NCBI RefSeq assembly: GCF_001428105.1
Contig: NZ_LMSJ01000045.1
Span: forward strand, 92,851-156,850
Source: Paenibacillus sp. Soil766
GTDB lineage: Bacteria; Bacillota; Bacilli; Paenibacillales; NBRC-103111
Length of the DNA stretch: 64,000 nt
Direction of reading: 5' to 3'
Numbering within the stretch: position 1 is the first letter of the stretch; each line of letters begins with the position of its first letter. The translations under genes and the position numbers were made by a program. Under the pieces are notes generated by a model. The model was given only the letters and a program-made list of their open reading frames with translations. It made no database searches and was not told the origin of the DNA. Positions 26,280 to 34,727 of the stretch are shown here, piece after piece.

Positions 26280-26308
26280 ATTTGATTGAGTAGAGGAGGC
26301 CTATTGCG

Positions 26309-26446
26309 ATGAGTGTGGAAGATGCAAACAAGATAATTGCTTTCTTATCAGCAGCCTATTTTGCGACCTCAGATGCAGAAGCACAGAAGGAATTTAATCG
26401 ATTAGCGAATGAAGTGCGGAAAGCTTCAGGACAGCCGCCACAATGA
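26309..26446 (+). CDS. hypothetical 45-residue protein
   Basis: A short frame with an AGAGGAGG site ten bases upstream of ATG 26309. The peptide begins MSVEDANKIIAFLSAAYFA and looks alpha-helical and soluble. It lies 29 bp after the protease stop and overlaps the next mini-gene's longest frame by four bases (ATGA), so it is probably part of the protease transcript. No family recognised. Confidence 0.55.
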   Translation: MSVEDANKIIAFLSAAYFATSDAEAQKEFNRLANEVRKASGQPPQ

Positions 26447-26466
26447 GTGTATCAGAAGGAATTTCA

Positions 26467-26565
26467 ATGAAACGAGGGACGGCACTCATGCCAAAGGACC
26501 AACTGAAATTGCTCATTCTCATTTTATTTGTATTGCTAATCCTATTTCTTTGTTTGTTCGTATGA
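26467..26565 (+). CDS. membrane mini-protein, 32 residues or fewer
   Basis: ATG 26467 lies six bases after AGAAGGA; ATG 26488 (25 residues) is an alternative after GAGGGA, and ATG 26443 would overlap the previous stop. All options end in one strongly hydrophobic helix (LKLLILILFVLLILFLCLFV) at the C-terminus. It resembles in style the single-helix mini-proteins of sporulating bacilli. A hairpin follows at 26571-26609. Confidence 0.5.
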   Translation: MKRGTALMPKDQLKLLILILFVLLILFLCLFV

Positions 26566-26570
26566 AAATG

Positions 26571-26609
26571 AAAAAGACAGCTGCTGCGTATTCCTCGCAG
26601 CGGCTGTTT
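26571..26609. terminator. terminator, strongest on the minus strand
   Basis: A 14-bp near-perfect stem (AGACAGCTGCTGCG/CGCAGCGGCTGTTT). The A run on the left gives a good T run when read on the minus strand, ending the DUF1657 gene; on the plus strand the T run is short. Confidence 0.8.
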
Positions 26610-26614
26610 GGCTT

Positions 26615-26821
26615 TCAGAAGCCTTTGTATTGCGGCTCTTCATTTTCTAATTGCTGGACCCGGCTGGCAACTTGATCAACGATTTGCTGGGTTGATTGGG
26701 CAGCTGTCTCATATAATTGCTTGGCCTCTTGATTTTGTGTGCTTAGGGCGAAAGTTTCAAGACTGGCCTGGGCACTTTTTAAGGATGCCAATGTGGTTTT
26801 AACTTGTGCTGCTACGGTCAT
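26615..26821 (-). CDS. DUF1657 domain protein
   Basis: 68-residue helical protein that is essentially one DUF1657 domain (MTVAAQVKTTLASLKSAQ ... QNQEAKQLYETAAQ ... EEPQYKGF). ATG 26821 follows GAGGAGTG. DUF1657 genes are typical companions of accessory spoVA operons. Here the gene is divergent from the DUF421/spoVA operon. The product of the neighbouring gene carries a second, diverged copy of the same domain at its C-terminus. Confidence 0.9.
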   Translation of the reverse strand: MTVAAQVKTTLASLKSAQASLETFALSTQNQEAKQLYETAAQSTQQIVDQVASRVQQLENEEPQYKGF

Positions 26822-27013
26822 ATCGGAAACACTCCTCATTTGTAATTTTGGATAATAACAGATTTATTCCATCTGCTCAGGTTTGCGATTGTTAATATGC
26901 CCGTATTGTAAGTGATGTATGTTAACAAATAAATCCAATTTAGAGCAATAATAGTTAGGGTCCAAATGGCACATAATGTAGATATTGAAAGCTGGAGAAG
27001 GGGGAGGAATGAT

Positions 27014-27874
27014 GTGCCGGATTGGATACTTATTGCGATTCGAGCATTAAGTACCTTGATGTTTCTGTTTGTATTGACGCGGATTCTAGGTAAGAAACAA
27101 ATTTCTCAGCTCACTTTCTTTGAATATGTCATTGGCATTACGCTTGGGGATTTGGCGGGGAACATCTCGACCGATGTCGAAGCAAATTATTTACATGGAG
27201 TTATTGCGATTCTCATATGGGTGCTTGTGCCATTAGTGCTGGAAATATTGACATTAAAGAGCAAGACTCTTCGAATCTGGTTTGAAGGCAATGGCCGAGT
27301 TCTTATTAAGGATGGCAAGATTTTGGAAGGCAACTTAAAAAAGGAACGCTACACAGGTGATGAATTACTCGAACAGTTGCGCACGAAAGGTGTATTTCGG
27401 GTGGCGGATGTGGAATTCGCGATGCTGGAATCCAGTGGTGATTTGAGTATTCTACTGAAGACGGAGAACCAACCTTTAACCCCCAAGCTTGTGGGCATGA
27501 AGCTGGCTGTAGAGAAACCAACACAAGCCGTTATGATGGACGGTGTTATTCAAAATGAGCCCTTAGCTACAGCTGGTAAAAGTATAGGCTGGCTGCAATC
27601 AGAGCTTGAAAAGATGGGTGTGGCGAAAGAAAATGTATTTCTTGGACAGGTCGATACACATGGTGAATTAACCGTTGACCTATTTGATGACCAAATTGCC
27701 CTGCCGGCATCTACCGAACGTCCTGCCGTTCTTGCATGCTTGAAGAAATGTGAAGCAGACCTGGAGTTGTACTCGTTAACAACGAACAATTCGGAGGCTA
27801 AACAGATGTATGAAACATGTTCCATTCAGTTAACTCAAATTATTCAGCAGGTACATACGATTCTCAGAGCCTAG
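27014..27874 (+). CDS. DUF421 (YetF) membrane protein fused to a DUF1657-like domain
   Basis: 286 residues. The N-terminal membrane part has about three helices with the YetF signature TRILGKKQISQLTFFEYVIGITLGDLAG, followed by the cytosolic YetF domain (FEGNGRVLIKDGKIL, EQLRTKGVFRVADVEFAML). The last 55 residues (LACLKKCEADLELYSLTTNN, SEAKQMYETC) align with the DUF1657 protein encoded on the opposite strand. GTG 27014 follows GGGGGAGG and gives the usual MPDW-like start; ATG 26966 is less likely. It heads the spoVAC-spoVAD-spoVAE operon. Function unknown; probably a spore membrane protein. Confidence 0.85.
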   Translation: MPDWILIAIRALSTLMFLFVLTRILGKKQISQLTFFEYVIGITLGDLAGNISTDVEANYLHGVIAILIWVLVPLVLEILTLKSKTLRIWFEGNGRVLIKDGKILEGNLKKERYTGDELLEQLRTKGVFRVADVEFAMLESSGDLSILLKTENQPLTPKLVGMKLAVEKPTQAVMMDGVIQNEPLATAGKSIGWLQSELEKMGVAKENVFLGQVDTHGELTVDLFDDQIALPASTERPAVLACLKKCEADLELYSLTTNNSEAKQMYETCSIQLTQIIQQVHTILRA

Positions 27875-27898
27875 GTTTTGAGGGAATAGGAGTAAGTC

Positions 27899-28369
27899 AT
27901 GCCTAACAACAAGAAGAAAAACTTAACAATGACACAGCAGGAGTACCAAAAATTAGCTAAGGAGCAAGAACCCAAAAGACCTGTACTTAAAAATTGCGGC
28001 AGAGCCTTTCTGGTAGGTGGAACAATCTGCTTGATCGGTGAATGCTTTATGCATATGTTCATAAATTGCTTTGGATTTACTGAGAAGACCGCCGGTAATC
28101 CGACCGTCGCTGTCATGATTATCATCTCAGTTATTTTAACAAGCTTTGGTATTTACGACAAAATCGCTCAATGGGCAGGTGGCGGGAGCTCTGTTCCAGT
28201 TACGGGCTTTGCGAACTCTCTCTGTTCCGCAGCTATCGAACATCGTGCTGAGGGGCTCGTTCTAGGCGTTGGAGGTAACATGTTCAAATTAGCAGGTTCT
28301 GTCATTGTATTCGGAACAGTGGCAGCCTTTTTTGTAGGGATTGCACATATGATCTTCACGGGGGGCTGA
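27899..28369 (+). CDS. spoVAC: stage V sporulation protein AC
   Basis: 156-residue membrane protein with four hydrophobic segments; signature parts are CGRAFLVGGTICLIGE, GNPTVAVMIIISVILTSFGIYDKIAQWAGGGSSVPVTGFANS. SpoVAC proteins form a mechanosensitive channel in the inner spore membrane that moves dipicolinic acid. ATG 27899 lies 25 bp after the DUF421 gene, and spoVAD begins four bases after its stop. Expression in the forespore is expected from the family, but no confident sigma-G site was found. Confidence 0.95.
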   Translation: MPNNKKKNLTMTQQEYQKLAKEQEPKRPVLKNCGRAFLVGGTICLIGECFMHMFINCFGFTEKTAGNPTVAVMIIISVILTSFGIYDKIAQWAGGGSSVPVTGFANSLCSAAIEHRAEGLVLGVGGNMFKLAGSVIVFGTVAAFFVGIAHMIFTGG

Positions 28370-28373
28370 CGAG

Positions 28374-29393
28374 ATGCTGAAGGGGCACCAAAGCTGGCTT
28401 TTCGAGAATCGTCCTGTCATTCTTTCGACAGGTACTGTTGTGGGACCTGATGAAGCGAAGGGACCGCTCAATGAAGATTTTGATATCGTACACGGCGATT
28501 TGACAATTGGTCAAAAAACGTGGGAAAAGGCTGAGAAGGCGCTTCTAGAAGAAGCTGCTCAGCTTGCACTAAAGAAAGCCGGTCTTACCGACGGCCAAAT
28601 CCAGTTCTATGTTGGGGGTGATCTGATGAATCAGATCATCTCCAACACATTCGCTGCGAGGACACTGAATATCCCTTATCTAGGGATATTCGGTGCTTGC
28701 TCCACGTCGATGGAAGGGCTGGCGCTCGCCGCTCAATTAGTGGACTCTGGTGCAGCCAACTATGTTATGGCTGGCACTTGCAGCCATAACTGCACGGCGG
28801 AGAAGCAATTCCGCTATCCAACGGAATATGGGTCGCAGAAGCCGCCGACGGCGCAGTACACTGTCACTGGCGCTGGCGTCGCCGTGCTTGGGAAGACCGG
28901 TGACGGCCCGGTCGTCACCGCGGCCACGATCGGACGCGTCGTGGATATGGGGATCACGGATCCGTTTAATATGGGCGCAGCTATGGCGCCTGCCGCTGTC
29001 GATACGATCCAAACACATTGCCGCGAGTTGAATCGTGACCCCTCCTATTATGATCTCATTGTAACAGGCGATCTAGCCACAGTAGGAACGAACATCGCAC
29101 GAGAGCTCTTCCAGAAGCATCAGTTCCCAATCGAGCAGACAACCTATAGTGATTGTGGACTAATGATCTTTGATCGCGAAACGCAAACGGTTCAAGCAGG
29201 GGGGAGCGGCTGCGGTTGCTCTGCCACGGTTACCTATGGTCACTTATTAAAGCGAATGGCAAAAGGAGAATTGAAACGAATCCTTGTTGTCGCGACAGGG
29301 GCCTTGCTTTCACCGATTTCATTCCAGCAAGGTGAAAGTATTCCCTGTATCGCACATGCGGTTTCCATAGAATCTGGAGGTTTATACGTATGA
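28374..29393 (+). CDS. spoVAD: stage V sporulation protein AD
   Basis: 339-residue cytosol-facing protein with a thiolase-like fold; family proteins bind dipicolinic acid and act with the SpoVAC/AE channel. Visible motifs are TGTVVGPDEAKGPL, GDLMNQIISNTFAAR, GIFGACSTSMEGL, GTCSHNCTAEKQFRYP and GGSGCGCSA. It starts four bases after spoVAC and overlaps spoVAE by four bases (ATGA). The central part, about 28770-28990, is visibly richer in G+C than its surroundings, which may reflect recombination. Confidence 0.95.
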   Translation: MLKGHQSWLFENRPVILSTGTVVGPDEAKGPLNEDFDIVHGDLTIGQKTWEKAEKALLEEAAQLALKKAGLTDGQIQFYVGGDLMNQIISNTFAARTLNIPYLGIFGACSTSMEGLALAAQLVDSGAANYVMAGTCSHNCTAEKQFRYPTEYGSQKPPTAQYTVTGAGVAVLGKTGDGPVVTAATIGRVVDMGITDPFNMGAAMAPAAVDTIQTHCRELNRDPSYYDLIVTGDLATVGTNIARELFQKHQFPIEQTTYSDCGLMIFDRETQTVQAGGSGCGCSATVTYGHLLKRMAKGELKRILVVATGALLSPISFQQGESIPCIAHAVSIESGGLYV

Positions 29394-29740
29394 GTTTTTT
29401 CTGGGCATTTGTTGTTGGAGGCGCCATCTGTGTGCTAGGGCAGTTGATAATGGACGTTGGGAAATTAACGCCAGCTCACACTATGAGCACGTTGGTTGTT
29501 CTTGGTGCCATCGCGGATGGCTGCAATTTATATGAACCGTTAATTGCCTTTGCTGGCGCCGGTGCGACGGTGCCGATTACGAGCTTCGGAAATGCTCTCG
29601 TTCATGGTGCTTTGGAAGAGCTGCATAAGGAGGGCTATATAGGCATAATTACAGGTATTTTTAAGGTGACCAGTGCGGGGATTTCCGCCGCGATCATCTT
29701 CTCCTTCTTAGCAGCATTGTTTGTGAAACCCAAAGGTTGA
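29390..29740 (+). CDS. spoVAE: stage V sporulation protein AE (AEb)
   Basis: 116-residue membrane protein with three to four hydrophobic helices and the SpoVAEb signature LTPAHTMSTLVVLGA, DGCNLYEPLIAFAGAGATVPITSFGNAL. Together with spoVAC and spoVAD it makes the three-gene core common to all spoVA operons. Its ATG overlaps the spoVAD stop. The other spoVA genes (AA, AB, AEa, AF) are absent, as in accessory copies. Confidence 0.95.
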   Translation: MSFFWAFVVGGAICVLGQLIMDVGKLTPAHTMSTLVVLGAIADGCNLYEPLIAFAGAGATVPITSFGNALVHGALEELHKEGYIGIITGIFKVTSAGISAAIIFSFLAALFVKPKG

Positions 29741-29775
29741 TGCAGGCAGATGTGTTAAGACTTAAACTAGAGTGA

Positions 29776-29804
29776 AAAATGGCGCCGTGAGGCGTCTTTT
29801 TCTA
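29776..29804 (+). terminator. terminator of the spoVA operon
   Basis: A 6-bp stem GGCGCC/GGCGTC with loop GTGA, an A run before it and TTTTT after it. Confidence 0.7.
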
Positions 29805-30192
29805 TTTCAAATCAAAAACCAATCAGAGCCACACGATACAAAACATTCCAATAAAAACAACTTCACTCTCTTGCCAAAATCACCGGACCCCAGCTGTTTC
29901 ACCTACTATTGGAATCAAACTACGATGTTTCCTCCTCGCAACGGCCATTTTTCTTCATGGGCTCATTTAGGTGGTTAATTTTAACAAATAACTTTAGAGG
30001 ATTTACAAGTATACGGAAGAAAAACTTTCCTGTAAACTAGATTTACGTACATTTTGTTTGTTTTCTGAGCGAAACAGAAGATAAAGAAGGTTTGTACCAA
30101 AAACCGATGTTTACGCATACAAGTTTTCTACGGAAACTCAGCAATGCTTACGAAGAAAGTTTTGCAAGCAAAACTCTAAGGAGGATCAACAC
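29805..30192. other. gene-free leader region upstream of moxR
   Basis: No convincing gene is present; a 68-codon frame at 29772-29978 lacks a ribosome site. From about 30000 the sequence is AT-rich with repeated motifs of the type GAAAACTTTCC and AAGTTTTCTACGGAAAC. It ends in a perfect 8-bp inverted repeat AGTTTTGC-AA-GCAAAACT at 30158-30175, only a few bases before the AAGGAGG of moxR. Confidence 0.6.
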
Positions 30193-31152
30193 ATGGAAAC
30201 CGCCACCCAGCATCATGTAGAAGTACTAGCTAGGCTGAAATCAAATTTGGAATCATGTATTCTTGGCAAAAGTGCCGAAATTGAATTGTTGCTTACTGCG
30301 ATGTTGGCAGGTGGTCATGTTCTGCTTGAGGATGTCCCAGGGACAGGTAAAACGGTACTCATTAAAGCGCTGGCGAAATCGATTAACGGGCAATTTCGCC
30401 GTATTCAATGTAACCCGGACTTATTGCCAACGGATATAACTGGCGTATCTATATATCACCCCAAAGAGGAGAAGTTTCTGTTCCGCTCTGGGCCAATTAT
30501 GACCAATATTTTACTAGTGGATGAGATTAATCGTGCGACGACCAAAACACAGTCAGCTCTTCTAGAAGCGATGGAAGAACAACATATTACGGTAGATGGC
30601 GACTTACATGAACTTCCATCCCCGTTCCTTATGCTAGCAACTCAGAATCCAATCGATTTTGAGGGTACGTATACATTGCCAGAGGCACAATTAGATCGAT
30701 TTATGATCAAGTTGAGCTTAGGCTACCCAAGTGAAGCTGCCGAGAAAATGATGATTGCTTCCCAAAGCAAGGTACATCCGATGGAAGCGCTGCATGCTAT
30801 TGTGGATACGAAGCAAGTTCTTGAAATTCAAGAGCAGGTTCGCCAGGTGCATTTGGATGAAGCAGTGGCTGATTATTTAGTGACCATTTCGAGAAAAACA
30901 CGGGAACATCCAGCTGTTTTCCTCGGTGCGAGTCCACGGGCCACACTATCGTTGGTGTTAGCCTCCAAAGCTTATGCCTTCATACATGGCCGCGATTATG
31001 TCATCCCAGATGATATTAAATATTTAGCTCCTTTTGTGCTGGGTCATCGTATGATCCTTCAAATGGAAGCGCGTATGGATGGTGTCAGTATTGCCTCTGT
31101 GCTCGCGACGATTTTTGAGGGAGTACGGGTTCCGGTTAGATTGGAGAAGTGA
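30193..31152 (+). CDS. MoxR-family AAA+ ATPase
   Basis: 319-residue ATPase. Walker A is GTGKT (50-54), Walker B is LLVDEINRA (about 108-116), the sensor region is LATQNPIDFEGTYTLPEAQLDRF, and the C-terminal lid contains ASPRATLSL. MoxR proteins act as chaperone-like partners of DUF58/von Willebrand-type proteins, here the next gene. ATG 30193 follows AAGGAGG. First gene of a three-gene operon moxR-DUF58-transglutaminase, a common arrangement whose physiological role is not well settled. Confidence 0.93.
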   Translation: METATQHHVEVLARLKSNLESCILGKSAEIELLLTAMLAGGHVLLEDVPGTGKTVLIKALAKSINGQFRRIQCNPDLLPTDITGVSIYHPKEEKFLFRSGPIMTNILLVDEINRATTKTQSALLEAMEEQHITVDGDLHELPSPFLMLATQNPIDFEGTYTLPEAQLDRFMIKLSLGYPSEAAEKMMIASQSKVHPMEALHAIVDTKQVLEIQEQVRQVHLDEAVADYLVTISRKTREHPAVFLGASPRATLSLVLASKAYAFIHGRDYVIPDDIKYLAPFVLGHRMILQMEARMDGVSIASVLATIFEGVRVPVRLEK

Positions 31153-31156
31153 GCCT

Positions 31157-32443
31157 ATGAAACGACCGGTATTCAAACGATTCGGGGAACTCACCCGGCT
31201 TCCGGCACCTTTTTGGCTACTTATAACTTGCTTGACTGCTAGCTTGTTATTCATGCTATTTCAAGGTGGCAAGCTAGCTTCCATGCTGTTCATTACGATG
31301 ACTTTTTTAGCGATCTATTTGCTTTCTGGCAATTGGAGCGGCATCAGACGTGTACAAGGGACTCGGAAGTTTACCAATACAAGCCTAGAAGCCAAACTGG
31401 AGGCAGGACAATCATTACAAATTGGTCTCGGTGTCCAATTACCAGGCTATTGGCCAGTTCCCTATGTGATGATTAAAGACCAGCTTATACGTCAGAATGG
31501 GGACGAAGCTATATTCGAAGGATCTATTGTGCCAGACTGGAAACGTCGGGGTGAATTCACGTATAGCACGCCTCCACTTCGGAGAGGGTATTATCGTTTC
31601 GGAGAAACCGAATGCTTGACCGAAGATATTTTTGGCTTCTTCCAGCATAAGGGTCGATTAGATCTGCAACAACCGATAACTGTGTATCCCCAAACGGTCG
31701 CGATTCGCGAATGGGCGCAATTTCATCAAATGCTCAAAGGCATGCAGCACCACTCAACGGCGACGAGCGCACATCGGGAAACGACTCAAATCAATGGTGT
31801 TCGTGAATACATTTATGGAGATCGACTTTCACGTATTCACTGGAATGCAACCGCGAAGACAGGAACTTGGAAGTCGAAGGAGTTCGAGCGAGAATCGTTG
31901 CCGAAAACAATCGTTTTACTGGACCGAACTGCTCGAGCATACCGAGATGCAGCCGAATTTGAACTCGCGGTGTCTGTTGCAGCTTCCTTATTCCGCTACG
32001 GAACTGGACGTGAAATGTCTCTTGGTTTACTGTCGATCGGCAAGGAATTTACTTATTTTGAACCGAAGCATAGTCAGCATCATTACAAGGAAATTGTTAA
32101 ACATCTCGTTGGTGTTGATGCGGATGGACATCAAACCCTCAGTCAGATTTTGAAGGAACGCTCAAAGGATTGGCCTGCAGGTAGTTTAATTGTACTTATT
32201 TCCCCGCAAAAAGGGAGCGCAATGCTGCAGATGTTCCAGCAAATGGCACTGCTTCAGATGAAGCCTTGTCATATTTGGATTCATGCTCAAGCAGATCAAG
32301 CTTTCCGCCCACAAGGTGTGGAACATATTTCCGCTCATGAGGATTACATTAAGGCCATTCGCTCGCAAGGCTATATGGGGTATGAAGTAAGTCAATTAAC
32401 GGACTTGCCTAACCTCTTGGGAGGGGCGAAACGGTATGCCTAA
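31157..32443 (+). CDS. DUF58 domain protein (YeaD-like)
   Basis: 428-residue protein with two N-terminal hydrophobic helices (about 15-60) and a C-terminal DUF58 domain; the signature is REYIYGDRLSRIHWNATAKTG followed by KSKEFERE and a von Willebrand-like fold (IVLLDRTARAYR). ATG 31157 lies five bases after the moxR stop; the longer frame from 31079 runs inside moxR and is rejected. It overlaps the transglutaminase gene by eight bases, so the three products are probably made together. Confidence 0.9.
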   Translation: MKRPVFKRFGELTRLPAPFWLLITCLTASLLFMLFQGGKLASMLFITMTFLAIYLLSGNWSGIRRVQGTRKFTNTSLEAKLEAGQSLQIGLGVQLPGYWPVPYVMIKDQLIRQNGDEAIFEGSIVPDWKRRGEFTYSTPPLRRGYYRFGETECLTEDIFGFFQHKGRLDLQQPITVYPQTVAIREWAQFHQMLKGMQHHSTATSAHRETTQINGVREYIYGDRLSRIHWNATAKTGTWKSKEFERESLPKTIVLLDRTARAYRDAAEFELAVSVAASLFRYGTGREMSLGLLSIGKEFTYFEPKHSQHHYKEIVKHLVGVDADGHQTLSQILKERSKDWPAGSLIVLISPQKGSAMLQMFQQMALLQMKPCHIWIHAQADQAFRPQGVEHISAHEDYIKAIRSQGYMGYEVSQLTDLPNLLGGAKRYA

Positions 32444-34667
32444 CACATGGTGGAGTAGAATTCTACTCAAGGATTGGGCGATGCGTGTATCTGCGATATT
32501 CGTTGGGATATACCTTTACCAATTTCTGATTTGGATTATGAAAGAAGATGGCTTGTGGCTTCCAGAGACGGTTTCGTTCGTTACCTGGACCTTAGTCCTT
32601 ACTACAGCGACCTACTGTATTCCCAAAATAAAGGATGGCTGGCGAGCGTTTCTCCAATTCGTTCTTATTATCTGGTTTCATGGATTGGGTATGGGCTACA
32701 ATTGGATATCAGTAAATATTACATCGTGGAAACAAGCGCTTCGCTTCATTGGACTTAACGCAGGGCAGCTTGAACCGTATATTTGGTTTAGCTTAGGAGC
32801 GTGGATCATCTATTTATTCGCCATGTGGTCCGTCCAATCAAGGTTCCGAATTGTGGTTCTCATCTTTGTTAGCATTTTATTTTTTGCCGTTCGTGATTCC
32901 TTCAGTATGATATTTCTATGGCCACAAGTGGCGATGATTCTGCTTTGTGGATTTCTGCTATTAATTGTGAGACATTTCTCCCAATTGAAGAAGAAAGCAC
33001 CAGATGTTTGGGAAACAATTTCCGATTATCCGTCATCATTCACCGTTCCTATTCTTATTCTAATTGGTGTGATTACTTTAGCGGGCGTATTCGCTCCGAC
33101 GGTAAATCCCATACTGACAGACCCTTACACAGCTTGGAAAGTGAGTCGTGGAGAAACGGTTCCGTTGCTTGGCAAAGGCGTTAGTATTGCTGCTTCGACC
33201 GCAGATGCCTCCTCCGGATATAGCCGAGATGACAGCCGACTAGGTGGCGGATTTCGATTTGATTACACGCCAGTGATGACCATTGAATCCACCAAACGAA
33301 CCTACTTCCGTGGGGAAACCCGATCGATGTATAACGGTAAAGGCTGGGAGCTTGGGCCAACCGAGAAGAGATTGCCTGCGTATCGGGTGAATTTGAATCC
33401 ATTACCGTTAGATCCACGTTTTGATGTATCACAATTGAAAACACAGGAAGTTACTCAAAGTGTTGTGATGGACCGAGATGAGACATTCCCGGTATTATTC
33501 GGGGGATATGCCATTCAGAAAATCGTGGAAATCAATCAAGGTGAGAATCCATTCCAACGTATCATATGGACACCGCGACAATCGGAACTTCGATTCTCGG
33601 GACGATCTAATTATCCCAAAGATTATTCGATCGTTGTCCAAGAGCCGATTCTAGAGGAAGATCTACTGCGACAAACGAAGCAAGATTTTACCAATAAACC
33701 GGAATGGGCAGAATACCTGCAAGTACCTGTAGATTTACCTGAGCGAGTGAAGCAGTTAGCGCTTGATATTACGAAATCTGCGACGAATCCCTATGATAAA
33801 GCAAAGCTGATTGAGAAGTATTTATCCGAACATTATCCGTATACGAATACGCCGGATGAAACGAAAGGGAAGAGCAAGGATTTCGTGGATCGTTTCTTAT
33901 TCGAAGTGAAGCAAGGATATTGTGACTACTACTCGACATCGATGGCTGTCCTCACTCGATCGCTTGGAATGCCTACTCGTTGGGTAAAAGGATACTCATC
34001 CGGAACATCATCGATTGCGGATGATATTCGCGAGCAGGGTATTTTGGGCCAGTTAGGAGCAACGCTTGATTTAGACGGGGCTGGCACCTACACGGTTCGC
34101 AACTCAGATGCGCACTCATGGGTAGAAGTTTACTTTGAAGGTTTCGGGTGGATATCCTTTGAGCCAACCTCAGGCTTCGTGCTTCCTAATGTGTTCCCAG
34201 AAGCAACACCGGTAGTAGAAGATTTAACGACAGACACCGAAACTAGCACACTGCCAGAAGAAACGACAGAAGCAGCAAGTTTCACGTGGCTCTGGCTGAC
34301 ATTAAGTGGTGTAGTTGTCGCAGCACTTCTTGCTGTTGCGGTATTCTTCTTAGTAAGAAGCGAGGCGTGGCATAATTGGCGTGCTCGCAGGAAGCAGCTG
34401 CATGTCGTGAATTTCAATCAGAAAATTATCGTTGAATTTGAAAGAATGCTCCGTGCTTGCCGTCGTAAAGGTTATACGCGATACGAGTATGAAACGGTAC
34501 GTGAAGCTACGACCAGATGGTCAACTCAGAGCAAATGGATGAAGAAAGAATTGGACGCATTAATTGAACTGTTCGAACGAGCCAAATACAGTAAATTAGC
34601 TGTATCTGAAGTCGAATATCAACAAGCGAACCAATTAATTATCCGTGTAAAAGAACAAATAAAATGA
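32436..34667 (+). CDS. membrane-bound transglutaminase-like protein (TgpA/YebA type)
   Basis: 743 residues. Five to six N-terminal transmembrane helices (about 15-220, DUF3488/TgpA_N region) precede an extracellular domain with a transglutaminase core: nucleophile C496 in KQGYCDYYSTS, H560 in SDAHSWVEV and an acidic residue in WISFEPTSGF, where Glu replaces the more usual Asp. A further helix (about 620-645) and a cytosolic DUF4129-like tail follow. It overlaps the DUF58 gene by eight bases. The family acts on cell-surface proteins; the substrate here is unknown. Confidence 0.9.
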   Translation: MPNTWWSRILLKDWAMRVSAIFVGIYLYQFLIWIMKEDGLWLPETVSFVTWTLVLTTATYCIPKIKDGWRAFLQFVLIIWFHGLGMGYNWISVNITSWKQALRFIGLNAGQLEPYIWFSLGAWIIYLFAMWSVQSRFRIVVLIFVSILFFAVRDSFSMIFLWPQVAMILLCGFLLLIVRHFSQLKKKAPDVWETISDYPSSFTVPILILIGVITLAGVFAPTVNPILTDPYTAWKVSRGETVPLLGKGVSIAASTADASSGYSRDDSRLGGGFRFDYTPVMTIESTKRTYFRGETRSMYNGKGWELGPTEKRLPAYRVNLNPLPLDPRFDVSQLKTQEVTQSVVMDRDETFPVLFGGYAIQKIVEINQGENPFQRIIWTPRQSELRFSGRSNYPKDYSIVVQEPILEEDLLRQTKQDFTNKPEWAEYLQVPVDLPERVKQLALDITKSATNPYDKAKLIEKYLSEHYPYTNTPDETKGKSKDFVDRFLFEVKQGYCDYYSTSMAVLTRSLGMPTRWVKGYSSGTSSIADDIREQGILGQLGATLDLDGAGTYTVRNSDAHSWVEVYFEGFGWISFEPTSGFVLPNVFPEATPVVEDLTTDTETSTLPEETTEAASFTWLWLTLSGVVVAALLAVAVFFLVRSEAWHNWRARRKQLHVVNFNQKIIVEFERMLRACRRKGYTRYEYETVREATTRWSTQSKWMKKELDALIELFERAKYSKLAVSEVEYQQANQLIIRVKEQIK

Positions 34668-34673
34668 TGAACC

Positions 34674-34705
34674 GAAGCCACTCTCCCACCTAGGAGGGTG
34701 GCTTC
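34674..34705 (+). terminator. hairpin between transglutaminase and esterase genes
   Basis: GAAGCCAC pairs with GTGGCTTC, with an inner CTCC/GGAG stem. No T run follows, so it is more likely an RNA processing or stabilising hairpin than a strong terminator. Confidence 0.5.
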
Positions 34706-34727
34706 CTATGAGAGGAGATTTATTCAG

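Noticed and set aside
26822-27013. sigma-G promoter for the spoVA cluster
   Set aside because: GHATR-like and CATWHTA-like boxes are present but never at the required spacing; I do not call one.
29772-29978. 68-codon frame after spoVAE
   Set aside because: It begins at the terminator hairpin, has no ribosome site, and its composition looks random.
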